64,000 nt of DNA, from contig NZ_FRCX01000005.1 of NCBI RefSeq assembly GCF_900143065.1, positions 62,001 to 126,000 of the forward strand, in the 5' to 3' direction. This DNA comes from Duganella sacchari (GTDB taxonomy: Bacteria; Pseudomonadota; Gammaproteobacteria; Burkholderiales; Burkholderiaceae_D). Under the pieces are notes generated by a model, which saw only the letters and a program-made list of their open reading frames with translations, had not been told where the DNA came from and did no database searches. Position numbers and translations under genes: made by a program. Every line of letters starts with the position of its first letter. The stretch's first letter is position 1. Shown here one piece after another: positions 18,606 to 26,570 of this stretch.

Positions 18606-19001
18606 TTAACGGTGACGGTAGTAGCCGCGGTGGCCCCAGCCGCCCCGGCAGCACCAGTGGCCGAACGAGAAGTCCAGTCCGATCGATACCGGCGGGTAGT
18701 AATAGGCCGGCGCCGGCGCGTAATACACCGGTGCGGGTGCATAGTAGACCGGCTGGCTGACGTAAGTCGTGGTGGTGGTATAGGCCGGCTCCGTGCTGTA
18801 CGTGACGCGCGACGGCTGCTGTGCCGGCAGCTCTTCAGTCCAGGTGCCCGACTGTGCCTGGCTACCAGAAGGCATGACCGACACGGTATGCCACTGATAG
18901 GGGTCTTGCACGCGGGTCGTGGTGTAATACGCTGGCCGCTGCTGGGTCGCACAGCCAGTCAGCGCCGCCAGGGCGGCAACTACTGCAACGATAGTTTTCA
19001 T
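18606..19001 (-). CDS. Small Tyr/Pro-rich outer-surface or periplasmic lipoprotein
   Basis: 131 aa from the ATG at 19001, which has a strong GAGGAG ribosome site. The N-terminus is a lipoprotein signal peptide with lipobox ALTGC (MKTIVAVVAALAALTGC). The mature part is low complexity: Thr/Tyr-rich stretches, then tandem YYAPAP-type repeats, ending in a Gly/His/Arg/Tyr-rich tail (HWCCRGGWGHRGYYRHR). Such proteins are common and uncharacterised in this family. The histidine/cysteine-rich tail could bind metal, but this is speculation. A leftward intrinsic terminator follows the stop. Confidence 0.8.
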   Translation of the reverse strand: MKTIVAVVAALAALTGCATQQRPAYYTTTRVQDPYQWHTVSVMPSGSQAQSGTWTEELPAQQPSRVTYSTEPAYTTTTTYVSQPVYYAPAPVYYAPAPAYYYPPVSIGLDFSFGHWCCRGGWGHRGYYRHR

Positions 19002-19091
19002 GGCAATCTCCTCATTCCAGATCCTACTATATAAGGAAATCATACGCCGTTCGCGGCCCATTACAGCTTGTTACACCACTTTACTCAAGCG

Positions 19092-19123
19092 AAAAAAAAG
19101 GAACCTCAGGCGGTTCCTTTTTT
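19092..19123. terminator. Bidirectional intrinsic terminator
   Basis: Stem GGAACC/GGTTCC with a 6-nt loop, flanked by eight A on the left and six T on the right, so it can act on both strands. It lies downstream of the leftward TonB-domain gene at 19143. Confidence 0.8.
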
Positions 19124-19142
19124 GCTCAGTAGCGGCCGGAAA

Positions 19143-19490
19143 TCAGTCAAGTTTCCAGGCGTAATCGACCTTGGTCCAGGTTTCGGCGGGGGCGCCGTCC
19201 TTGGTGCCGGGTTTAAATTTGCAGGCGCTCAGGGCTTTGATGGCGGCCTTGTCCAGATTTTTGAAACCGCTGCTCTTCTCAACCTTGGAATCCGCAACAG
19301 TACCATCCGACTTGACCAGGAACGACATCGACACGGTGCCCTGCTCTTCATTCATCAACGAAGCTTTCGGGTATTCGGCCTTGCAGTTTTTAGCATCAAA
19401 ACTGGCAGGAACCTCTGCGGCAAAAGCTGCCGGTGCGCCCGATACGAGCACTGCTGCAATAACACTCATCCAACGCTTATTGATAGACAT
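19143..19490 (-). CDS. Secreted stand-alone TonB C-terminal-domain protein (copy 1)
   Basis: 115 aa from the ATG at 19490 (GGGGG ribosome site). It has a cleavable signal peptide ending in APAAFA-A, then a single TonB C-terminal-like domain: YPKASLMNEEQGTVSMSFLV, the DGTVADSKVEKSSGFKNLD segment and KAIKALSACKFKP-type ending. Unlike a genuine TonB it has no retained membrane anchor and no Pro-rich periplasm-spanning linker, so it should be soluble in the periplasm. Two cysteines (NCKAEYP and SACKF) are conserved with the neighbouring copy and could form a disulfide. About 70% of residues match the tandem paralogue at 19558. Role unknown; it might modulate TonB-dependent receptors. Confidence 0.82.
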   Translation of the reverse strand: MSINKRWMSVIAAVLVSGAPAAFAAEVPASFDAKNCKAEYPKASLMNEEQGTVSMSFLVKSDGTVADSKVEKSSGFKNLDKAAIKALSACKFKPGTKDGAPAETWTKVDYAWKLD

Positions 19491-19557
19491 CTGAACCCCC
19501 AAGTGTTTTTATCCGGCACTCAGGCCATGCACCCGCACGGCCGCCTCTGAGATTGAA

Positions 19558-19887
19558 TTACAGCTTCCAGCTATAGTCGACTTTGGTCCAGGTCTGGGCG
19601 ATCGAGCCGTCTTTGGTACCAGGTTTGAATTTGCAGGCGCTCAGGGCTTTCAGGGCTGCTTTGTCCAGGTTCTTGAAACCGGACGATTTTTCTACTTTCG
19701 ACTCGACGACGTTACCGTCGGCACCAACCAGGAAGGCCATGGTGACATCGCCCTGTTCTTCGTTCATCAGCGAAGCTTTTGGATATTCAGCTTTGCAGTT
19801 TTTATCGGCCAGCGAGGCAGGTACTTCACCGGCGAAGGCGGACGAAGCGATGGACAGGATGACGGCGGCGAATACAGACTTGTTCAT
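19558..19887 (-). CDS. Secreted stand-alone TonB C-terminal-domain protein (copy 2)
   Basis: 109 aa from the ATG at 19887, preceded by AGGAAA. Signal peptide MNKSVFAAVILSIASSAFA, then the same TonB-C domain as copy 1 (CKAEYPKASLMNEEQG, SSGFKNLDKAALKALSACKF). It lies 67 bp upstream of copy 1 in the same direction, indicating a local tandem duplication, possibly co-transcribed. The core domain is nearly unchanged, while signal peptides and the loop before the last strand have diverged. No linker or anchor. Confidence 0.82.
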   Translation of the reverse strand: MNKSVFAAVILSIASSAFAGEVPASLADKNCKAEYPKASLMNEEQGDVTMAFLVGADGNVVESKVEKSSGFKNLDKAALKALSACKFKPGTKDGSIAQTWTKVDYSWKL

Positions 19888-19990
19888 AATATGATTTCCT
19901 AAATTGTTTTTAAACACTAGTTAAACGAACTCCACAGCGGGCCATCTGTCCACAAGGGTGGACGGCAGACTGCGGCAAAATTTTCAGAAC

Positions 19991-21742
19991 TTAGAACTCT
20001 TCCCACTCGTCGCTGCCGGCGGTGCTGGCTGCCGAGGCGACTTTTTTCGGTTTGGCTGCCGGTGCAGCGGCTGGCTTGGTAGCCAGCTTTTTCACTGGAG
20101 CGCGGGCTGCCGCGATCGGTTTGACCGTGGCGGCCTTGGTGGCAAATGCTGGCGCAGCAACAGCAATGCGCTCTTCACCTTCCACGAGCTTGAAGATGCT
20201 GACCACGCGAGCCAGCTCGCCGGCCTGATCTTGCAAGCTTTGTGCTGCGGCGGCGGCTTCTTCCACCAGCGCGGCATTCTGTTGGGTCATGCTGTCCATC
20301 TCGATGATGGACTGGTTGACCTGGGCAATACCAGCGCTCTGTTCCTGGCTGGCGTTGGCGATTTCACCCATGATGTCGGTAACGCGGCGCACCGAGGACA
20401 CTACCTCGTCCATGGTCATACCGGCCTGGCCGACCAGTTTGGTACCGGCGCCGACTTTCTCGACCGAGTCATCGATGAGTGCCTTGATTTCTTTTGCTGC
20501 CGCAGCGCTGCGCTGTGCCAGGTTACGCACTTCCGACGCCACCACGGCGAAGCCGCGGCCCTGTTCACCAGCGCGCGCTGCTTCGACTGCCGCGTTCAGT
20601 GCCAGGATGTTGGTCTGGAAGGCGATGCCATCGATCACGCCGATGATGTCCACAATTTTCTTGGCCGATGCGTCGATCGAGCTCATGGTATCAACCACTT
20701 GCGACACTACCTGGCCGCCTTTGACTGCCACATCCGACGCGGCCGAGGCCAGCTGGTTGGCTTCACGGGCGTTGTCGGCATTCTGCTTCACGGTCGAGGT
20801 CAGCTCGTCCATGGCCGACGCGGTTTTCTCCAGCGACGATGCCTGCATTTCAGTACGCGACGACAGGTCAACGTTACCGGCCGCGATTTCACGCGACGCG
20901 GTGCCGATGGTTTCGGTGCCGGTACGGACCTGGCCAACGATGTCCACCAGGCTGTTGCGCATTTCTTTCATTTCCGCCAGCAGGCTGTCTTTGTCGCCGC
21001 TGTTGGTGTCGATCAATACCGACAGGTCGCCATTGGCAATGCTGCCAGCGATCGATGCGGTGTAGTCAGGCTCGCCGCCCAGCTGTTTCAGCAGGCCGCG
21101 GGTGATGACCAGTGCAGCGGCTACCGAGATCGCCACGGCCAGCAGGCCCATGATGATCATGAAGGTACGGGCGCTGGAGAAGCCGTTGGCGGCATCCACC
21201 TGCATCTGCGCGTTCATCTTGTCTTCCAGCGCGCCCAGTTGTTCCAGCGCGGTCATCCATTTTTTCTGGGCTGGACGGATCTCCTTCACCAGCACGCGGG
21301 TTGCTTCTTCCGCTTTGCCCGCCAGCCACAGTTCCGAGGCTTTGGCGATGGCTGGCATGGCCACGCCTTCGCTTTCCTTCACAGTCGCCAGCAGCGCTTT
21401 TTCTTCTGCGGTGGCTTCCTGCGCGAACTGTGCGCTCAGTTTGTTCTGTGCATCCGCATACTTGCCAGCCAGTTCCTTGATGCGGTTCATGTCTTGTTCC
21501 ATGTCAGCCGGGTCAGCAATCATGGTCAGTACGCGCAGCGAGTTGATGCGTTCGCCGACGTTGTTACGCATATCGACCACCAGGCGCGATACGACGTTGT
21601 TCACGCTAATCACGTGATCGAGACGGTTCTGGATCTGTGACATGCGCAGGATACCTACGGCAGTCACCGCCACCAAAAACAGCAGTACCAGAGCGAAACC
21701 GAGGCCCAGGCGAGTACCGACTTTCATTTTTGCTAAATTCAT
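19991..21742 (-). CDS. Methyl-accepting chemotaxis protein with CheR-tether tail
   Basis: 583 aa from the ATG at 21742 ([15 protein letters not shown]). TM1 is at about residues 10-32, a helical periplasmic four-helix sensor domain at about 35-190 and TM2 at about 190-212, followed by HAMP and the long signalling hairpin. The hairpin has the canonical tip ([40 protein letters not shown]). The C-terminus has an Ala/Lys/Pro linker and ends in DEWEEF, matching the aromatic-x-x-x-aromatic pentapeptide that docks CheR/CheB. It is therefore a Tsr/Tar-like major receptor class able to recruit adaptation enzymes. Ligand unknown. Stands alone, no che genes near. Confidence 0.95.
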   Translation of the reverse strand: MNLAKMKVGTRLGLGFALVLLFLVAVTAVGILRMSQIQNRLDHVISVNNVVSRLVVDMRNNVGERINSLRVLTMIADPADMEQDMNRIKELAGKYADAQNKLSAQFAQEATAEEKALLATVKESEGVAMPAIAKASELWLAGKAEEATRVLVKEIRPAQKKWMTALEQLGALEDKMNAQMQVDAANGFSSARTFMIIMGLLAVAISVAAALVITRGLLKQLGGEPDYTASIAGSIANGDLSVLIDTNSGDKDSLLAEMKEMRNSLVDIVGQVRTGTETIGTASREIAAGNVDLSSRTEMQASSLEKTASAMDELTSTVKQNADNAREANQLASAASDVAVKGGQVVSQVVDTMSSIDASAKKIVDIIGVIDGIAFQTNILALNAAVEAARAGEQGRGFAVVASEVRNLAQRSAAAAKEIKALIDDSVEKVGAGTKLVGQAGMTMDEVVSSVRRVTDIMGEIANASQEQSAGIAQVNQSIIEMDSMTQQNAALVEEAAAAAQSLQDQAGELARVVSIFKLVEGEERIAVAAPAFATKAATVKPIAAARAPVKKLATKPAAAPAAKPKKVASAASTAGSDEWEEF

Positions 21743-22081
21743 TTCGTCTTCTTCGTAATTGACACTGTTGATGAAGTTGCCTCGGATGACGCGACTTTTG
21801 GACCTGCCACCCAAACAAAACCCTTGCTGCTAAGTAATATACTATGACAGTAGCAAACAATGACTGCGAATGCAAAAATTTGCAGCTCCACCAGCAGCCC
21901 ACATGTAGTTTTTTGGAACCAGCAATACACCACTGAAGTCGGTGGATATGTGTGTATATTCAGGAATTATAGATGCAAATTTTGCTTCAAAGCAAGCAAT
22001 TACTGCCTCAAAAATACGCAAACGAATTTTCCGCGTGGAAATTTCGCCACACCCATCTAAAGTTTGCCAAAAGGGCTATTT
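21743..22081. other. AT-rich intergenic region between chemoreceptor gene and dusA
   Basis: 339 bp without a supported gene. It should hold the chemoreceptor promoter (leftward). A TGCAAA-aa-TTTGCA inverted repeat lies at 21871-21884, and a TATATT-like element nearby on the minus strand. I see no confident -35/-10 pair and no sigma-28 motif. Short reading frames here lack ribosome sites. Confidence 0.4.
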
Positions 22082-23110
22082 CTACGCAGTAATACGCAAA
22101 CGGGCTGCGGCTTCGAGCAGCAGTTGGGCGTCGCCGGCGGCGAGCTTTTTGGAATCGGACAGGGTTTGGCGGAAGGCACGAGCGCCGGGCAGGCCGGTCA
22201 TGATGCCGAGCATGTGGCGGGTGATGGAATTGAGCTTGAGGCCCAGCGGGCCGTACTGCGCCAGCTGTGCCTGGATATACGGCACCATGGCTTGCAGTAC
22301 CTGCTCGCGCGTCTTGGGTTCGGACGTGTCGCCGTAGTAGCGCTGGTCGAAATTGGCCATCAAAAACGGGTTGTGATACGCCTCGCGGCCCAGCATGACA
22401 CCGTCCAGGTGCTGCAGGTGTTCATCAATTTCGGCCTCGGTTTTGATGCCGCCGTTGATGATGATTTCGAAGTCAGGGAAGTCGCGCTTGAGCTGGTAGG
22501 CGTACTCGTACTTCAGCGGCGGGATTTCGCGGTTTTCCTTTGGCGACAGGCCTTTGAGAATGGCGTTGCGGGCATGCACGATGAAGGTGGTGCAGCCGGC
22601 GTCCGCCACCTTGCCGACGAAGTCACGCACGAACTCATAGCTTTGCACGTCGTCAATGCCGATGCGGTGCTTGACGGTGACGTCGATCGATACCGCGTCG
22701 CGCATGGCCTTGACGCAGTCGGCCACGAGCTGGGGCTCAGCCATCAGGCAGGCGCCAAACGCGCCCTTCTGCACGCGCTCGGACGGGCAGCCGCAGTTCA
22801 GGTTGACTTCGTCGTAGCCCCACTTCTCGCCCAGCTTGGCGCTGGTGGCAAGGTCGGCCGGATCGCTGCCGCCCAGTTGCAGGGCCACCGGATGCTCTTC
22901 TTCATTGAAGCGCAGGTGGCGCTCCACATCGCCATACACCAGCGCACCGGTGGTCACCATTTCGGTGTACAGCCAGGTGTGTTTGGTGATCTCGCGGTGG
23001 AACACGCGGCAGTGGCGGTCGGTCCAGTCCATCATCGGCGCGACGGACAGGCGGCGGCTTGGCACTACAGGTGCTGGGGCGGCGGTCGGCTGGTCGATGA
23101 TGATGGTCAT
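22082..23110 (-). CDS. dusA: tRNA-dihydrouridine(20/20a) synthase DusA
   Basis: 342-aa FMN enzyme reducing uridines in the tRNA D-loop. It starts with RLSVAPMMDWTDRHCRVFHR, the DusA signature, followed by VALQLGGSDP (FMN binding) and NLNCGCPSERVQKGAFGACLM containing the catalytic Cys at about residue 121. The VKHRIGID segment and the INGGI phosphate-binding motif follow. DusA rather than DusB/C is indicated by the N-terminus and the long C-terminal helical domain with HMLGIMTGLPGAR. It lies 36 bp downstream of the XRE regulator gene in the same direction. Confidence 0.95.
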   Translation of the reverse strand: MTIIIDQPTAAPAPVVPSRRLSVAPMMDWTDRHCRVFHREITKHTWLYTEMVTTGALVYGDVERHLRFNEEEHPVALQLGGSDPADLATSAKLGEKWGYDEVNLNCGCPSERVQKGAFGACLMAEPQLVADCVKAMRDAVSIDVTVKHRIGIDDVQSYEFVRDFVGKVADAGCTTFIVHARNAILKGLSPKENREIPPLKYEYAYQLKRDFPDFEIIINGGIKTEAEIDEHLQHLDGVMLGREAYHNPFLMANFDQRYYGDTSEPKTREQVLQAMVPYIQAQLAQYGPLGLKLNSITRHMLGIMTGLPGARAFRQTLSDSKKLAAGDAQLLLEAAARLRITA

Positions 23111-23146
23111 GGTGGCAACGCTAAGGGGTACGCAGAAGGGTCGACA

Positions 23147-23713
23147 TTATAGCGCAAAAGGCAGCGTCACTAATCCGACCAGGTAGCGGGCCGGCACGGC
23201 GCCGGGATTTTCGTAGGCGATGAACTGGCCCTCTCGGAAGGCCAGGCAGTCGCCCGCCTGCATGCGCCAGCGCTGCTCGCCCGTGGTCACTTCCAGCTCG
23301 CCCGCCAGCAGCCAGACTTGCTGATAGATGTCGGCGCTGTGCGGCGACTGGTCGTATGCCACACGGCGGCCCGGCGGAAATACCACTTCCACCAGTTGCA
23401 GCGGCGAGCGCACGCCGGGCGACAGCTGGCGCCGCTGGTAGCCGGAATCCGGATCGGTCCACACAGGCTGCTGCGCAAACGTGCTCAGCGGCGACGGCGC
23501 CGCACTCTCCGTCTCGAACAGGGAGGCCAGTGTCACGCCCAGCGCACTGGCCAGCTTGTCCAGCACTGTGGCGGTGGCGCTGCTTTCGCCGCGCTCGATC
23601 AGGGAAATATTGGAACGGCTGACGCCGCTACGTTCTGCCAGCGCGGCCAGCGATAAACCACACGCCGTGCGCAAGGCCAGCACGCGGCTGGCAATGAGTT
23701 GATTGATATCCAT
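23147..23713 (-). CDS. XRE-family regulator with C-terminal cupin domain
   Basis: 188 aa from the ATG at 23713 (MDINQLIASRVLALRTACG). Residues of about 5-62 form a lambda-repressor-type HTH (LSLAALAERSGVSRSNISLI), and about 90-185 a cupin sensor domain (VEVVFPPGRRVAYDQSP, later QVWLLAGELEVTTGEQRWRM). This architecture is typical of PuuR/SutR-like regulators. Upstream in-frame ATG 23722 and TTG 23743 are rejected because the best -10 element (TATAAT, 23726-23721) would place +1 at about 23714, making the transcript essentially leaderless. It is divergent from the GNAT gene and probably controls both through the inverted repeat between them. Confidence 0.88.
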   Translation of the reverse strand: MDINQLIASRVLALRTACGLSLAALAERSGVSRSNISLIERGESSATATVLDKLASALGVTLASLFETESAAPSPLSTFAQQPVWTDPDSGYQRRQLSPGVRSPLQLVEVVFPPGRRVAYDQSPHSADIYQQVWLLAGELEVTTGEQRWRMQAGDCLAFREGQFIAYENPGAVPARYLVGLVTLPFAL

Positions 23714-23741
23714 AAAATCCATTATACTGGATTTACCATCC
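23699..23741. promoter_or_regulatory. Divergent promoter/operator between XRE regulator and GNAT gene
   Basis: A perfect 7-bp inverted repeat AAATCCA-N6-TGGATTT (23715-23734) is centred on two overlapping -10 elements: TATACT (23723-23728, plus strand, with TTGATT at 23699-23704, 18-bp spacer) and TATAAT on the minus strand. A further ATCC half-site follows at 23738. A repressor bound here would shut both genes. The obvious candidate is the XRE protein itself (inference). Confidence 0.6.
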
Positions 23742-23757
23742 AATAAAATGACACACC

Positions 23758-24210
23758 ATGTCTATCGCCTTTGAAACCCCGGATCAGCACGACGTCCACA
23801 TGTTGATCGCAGAACTGGACACCTACCTGCTGGAACGCTATCCGCCGGAAGCCGTGTACGCCTTGAACATCCAGGAACTGCTGCAACCAAATATCCAGTT
23901 TGCCGTGGCGCGCAATGATGATGGCGCCGTGGTCGGCTGCTGCGCCGTGGTGCTGACGCCGGACTACGCCGAGATCAAACGCATGTATGTGCGGCCTGCT
24001 GCACGCGGCACCGGCATGGGCAGGCAATTGATGGGAGCACTGGAACAGACTGCACGGAGTGCGGGTTGTCCGCAGATGGTGCTGGAGACCGGGCCAGAAC
24101 AGCCGGAAGCGCTGGCCCTGTATGAACGCCATGGCTTTGAACGCTGCGGACCGTACGGCGATTACCCGGACGATCCGCACAGCGTCTTCATGCGCAAGGC
24201 ACTGAATTAA
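23758..24210 (+). CDS. GNAT-family N-acetyltransferase
   Basis: 150 aa. Acetyl-CoA-binding motif A is RPAARGTGMGRQL (residues 80-91, fitting R/Q-x-x-G-x-G/A), preceded by the strand EIKRMYV and followed by the motif-B region LYERHGFERCGPYGDYP. Substrate unknown. It is divergently transcribed from the XRE-cupin regulator and likely under its control. Its stop codon overlaps, in convergent orientation, the stop of the DUF3141 gene (shared ttaa at 24207-24210), so no terminator separates them. No clear Shine-Dalgarno sequence. Confidence 0.9.
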   Translation: MSIAFETPDQHDVHMLIAELDTYLLERYPPEAVYALNIQELLQPNIQFAVARNDDGAVVGCCAVVLTPDYAEIKRMYVRPAARGTGMGRQLMGALEQTARSAGCPQMVLETGPEQPEALALYERHGFERCGPYGDYPDDPHSVFMRKALN

Positions 24211-26459
24211 GCGGCCGTCGGGTCGCCCTTCTTTTTGCGCACCACCGCCAGCTTCGGCGTGGCTGGACCAAAGATGGTGGCGATGCGCTCCAGCCGCGTC
24301 GCCGCCTCACCGGTCAGCGTGCCAGTGGCGCCGGCCACCTGGCGCACGATGCCGAGCGCTTCCTGGCGTGCTTCCGGCTCTTCCGGCAACAGCAGCGGCA
24401 GATCGTTGACAGCCGCCTCTTCATCCACCTGCAGCATCAGATACTGCTCGCGCAGGATCTTCTTCAACAGCGTCACGCTCATCACCTTGTCATCCGAGGT
24501 ACGCAGGCGCAGCTGGCGCATGGCGGCGAACGCGCGCTCGTCGGCAGCGCTCATTTCCGGGCTGCGGAAGATGTACAGCAAGGCGCGGATGATGCCCTCG
24601 GTGAGACCGCCCTCTTTCGTGCGCAAGGCCAGCGCCGCGCGGTTGGCGGTGATCGCGGCTTCGCGCGCGATGTCGCGGCCGATGCGGCGCGGCTTGCCGC
24701 CGTCGGTATTCAAGCCGACCAGCGCCTGCAGCACCGGCGAACCATACACACCCAGGAATATGTTTTCGGTGGCCTGATCGCGGATGTCCTTGTAGCGGTC
24801 CAGCGCATCAACGATCTGCTTCGACCACGCTTCCTGCATCTGCAGGAAGATATTGTCCTGCGCCACAGGACGGCGCTCGGCGCGAACCTTCTCGGCCAGT
24901 TCCGGTATCTTGTTCAGCAGCGGATTTTTGCTGGAGAACATGGTGTAGCGCATGCGCAGCGGATGGGCTTCGCGCAGGCGTTCGGCCGTCGCTTCCGTGA
25001 CCAGGCTTTTCACGATCGGGCTGGCAAAGGTCTGGTACAGGCCCTTGTTGATTTCCGAGACGCGCGCCACCGTGGCGAAGCGGCGTTCGTCCGCCACGTC
25101 GTTGCCGCCCAGCGCGCGCAGCGCCTCCAGATTGCGGCGCTCGAAACGCATCACATAGTCGCCAGCGGCCAGGTCGCCCGCAGCGATTTCCGCTTGCAGC
25201 ATTTCCTCGTCCTTGTCGAGGAAGACGGCTTCGTACAAGCCTGGCGGCATGATGTCGATCATGTCCATCGCGGCCGTGAATTCTTCGTGCTCCTTGTTGG
25301 CCACCGAAGCCGACACAAAGATGCCCAGGTGGCCGATACTCTGGTGCATGGAGTAGATGATGGTCTGGCCGCCCGCCACCAGCGCGGCGTCGTCCTCGTA
25401 CAGATCCAGTACCCAGCCCAGCGCCTGCTGCGGCGGCGTGATGTCATCGCCCCACGAGCAGAACACCACGATCGGCGACTTGATGTTGCGCAGGTCGATG
25501 CGGTGGCCATCGCTGTCGAGCAGCGCGGCATCGCTGAGGCGGTTGCCGACGAACAGCGAGTCGGCGATGTATTGCATCTCACCGGCGTTCAGCAGCACCG
25601 GATTGCCCCACCATTTTTCAAAGTCGAGGAAGCGCTGCGCTTCGGTGTCGATCTTGGAATAGACGTGGTAGTTTTTGCTCCACAGGGTATTGGACGGATT
25701 CATCTTCTCAAAGTTCTCGACCAGCTGTGCGCCGTCGAAAATGCCGTTCCCCAGGTCGCCTGCGAGCGCCGTCATCCACGTGCCGCCCAGCGCCCCGCCC
25801 AGATAGCGCAGCGGATTCTTGCCGCGCACGCCAGCCCAGTAGGACAGCGGCGCACCGGCCAGCACCAGCGGGCCGACCAGGTCGGGATTCAAGGCGCTGG
25901 TCATCATGATCTGCCAGCCGGCCTGGCAATTGCCGATCAGCGCAGGTTTGCCATCCGCTTCCGGATGCAGTTCAGCCACCTTGGCAATGAAGCGGGCTTC
26001 GGCGCGGCACACGTCTTCAATCGTCTGGCCCGGTACCGGGTGCGGCGTGAAGCCGACGAAATAGCAGGGATGGCCAGCCTTGAGGACCACGCCAATTTCA
26101 CTGTCGTGTTTCATGCCGCCGATGCCGGGGCCATGGCCGGCGCGCGGGTCGAACACGATGAAGGGACGTTTGCTGGGGTCGGGGGTGATGCCGTCGGGCT
26201 GCAAGATGTGCAGCAGGCCGTAATTGACGGGGCGTTCGAGATGGCGGCCATCCATCACGACCTCAAATTTGAAACTCAGCACATGCGGCGCGGTCTGCTC
26301 GGCGCGGTGATTGCGCTCGTCGCCGCGCTCGCGCAGCACTTCCATGAACAGGACCGAACGCTGGGCAGCGTCGATCCAATAGTCGCTGGCCTGCTGTACC
26401 AGGTTGAAGGGATTACCCGGCCAGTTCAGCCAGGGGTTGCTCTTGTCATCGCTCACCAT
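24207..26459 (-). CDS. DUF3141 protein, PHA-synthase-like alpha/beta hydrolase
   Basis: 750 aa from the ATG at 26459 with a GGAGG ribosome site; a longer frame exists but begins in non-conserved sequence. The N-terminal half is an alpha/beta hydrolase with the nucleophile elbow IGNCQAGW (Cys at about residue 178), the cysteine-type elbow seen in polyhydroxyalkanoate synthases, and VFCSWGDDITPP near the expected catalytic Asp. The C-terminal half (after about 440) is helical and not recognised. The product is annotated in related genomes as a DUF3141/poly(3-hydroxyalkanoate) synthetase-like protein; true substrate unknown. It is monocistronic, separated from typA by a terminator, and convergent with the GNAT gene. 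Confidence 0.88.
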   Translation of the reverse strand: MVSDDKSNPWLNWPGNPFNLVQQASDYWIDAAQRSVLFMEVLRERGDERNHRAEQTAPHVLSFKFEVVMDGRHLERPVNYGLLHILQPDGITPDPSKRPFIVFDPRAGHGPGIGGMKHDSEIGVVLKAGHPCYFVGFTPHPVPGQTIEDVCRAEARFIAKVAELHPEADGKPALIGNCQAGWQIMMTSALNPDLVGPLVLAGAPLSYWAGVRGKNPLRYLGGALGGTWMTALAGDLGNGIFDGAQLVENFEKMNPSNTLWSKNYHVYSKIDTEAQRFLDFEKWWGNPVLLNAGEMQYIADSLFVGNRLSDAALLDSDGHRIDLRNIKSPIVVFCSWGDDITPPQQALGWVLDLYEDDAALVAGGQTIIYSMHQSIGHLGIFVSASVANKEHEEFTAAMDMIDIMPPGLYEAVFLDKDEEMLQAEIAAGDLAAGDYVMRFERRNLEALRALGGNDVADERRFATVARVSEINKGLYQTFASPIVKSLVTEATAERLREAHPLRMRYTMFSSKNPLLNKIPELAEKVRAERRPVAQDNIFLQMQEAWSKQIVDALDRYKDIRDQATENIFLGVYGSPVLQALVGLNTDGGKPRRIGRDIAREAAITANRAALALRTKEGGLTEGIIRALLYIFRSPEMSAADERAFAAMRQLRLRTSDDKVMSVTLLKKILREQYLMLQVDEEAAVNDLPLLLPEEPEARQEALGIVRQVAGATGTLTGEAATRLERIATIFGPATPKLAVVRKKKGDPTAA

Positions 26460-26526
26460 GATCCTCCATTGCGTTTTTGCTGCCACGCACAAAAGTACCC
26501 CAGTAAGAGCGAAAAGGCAAATGAAA

Positions 26527-26546
26527 AAGCCGCCTTGCGGCGGCTT
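26527..26546 (-). terminator. Intrinsic terminator of typA
   Basis: Stem AAGCCGCC/GGCGGCTT with a TTGC loop 25 nt after the typA stop. On the minus strand it is followed by a T-rich tail. Confidence 0.75.
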
Positions 26547-26570
26547 CTTGATCCTGCGGCCAGGCGCGAA

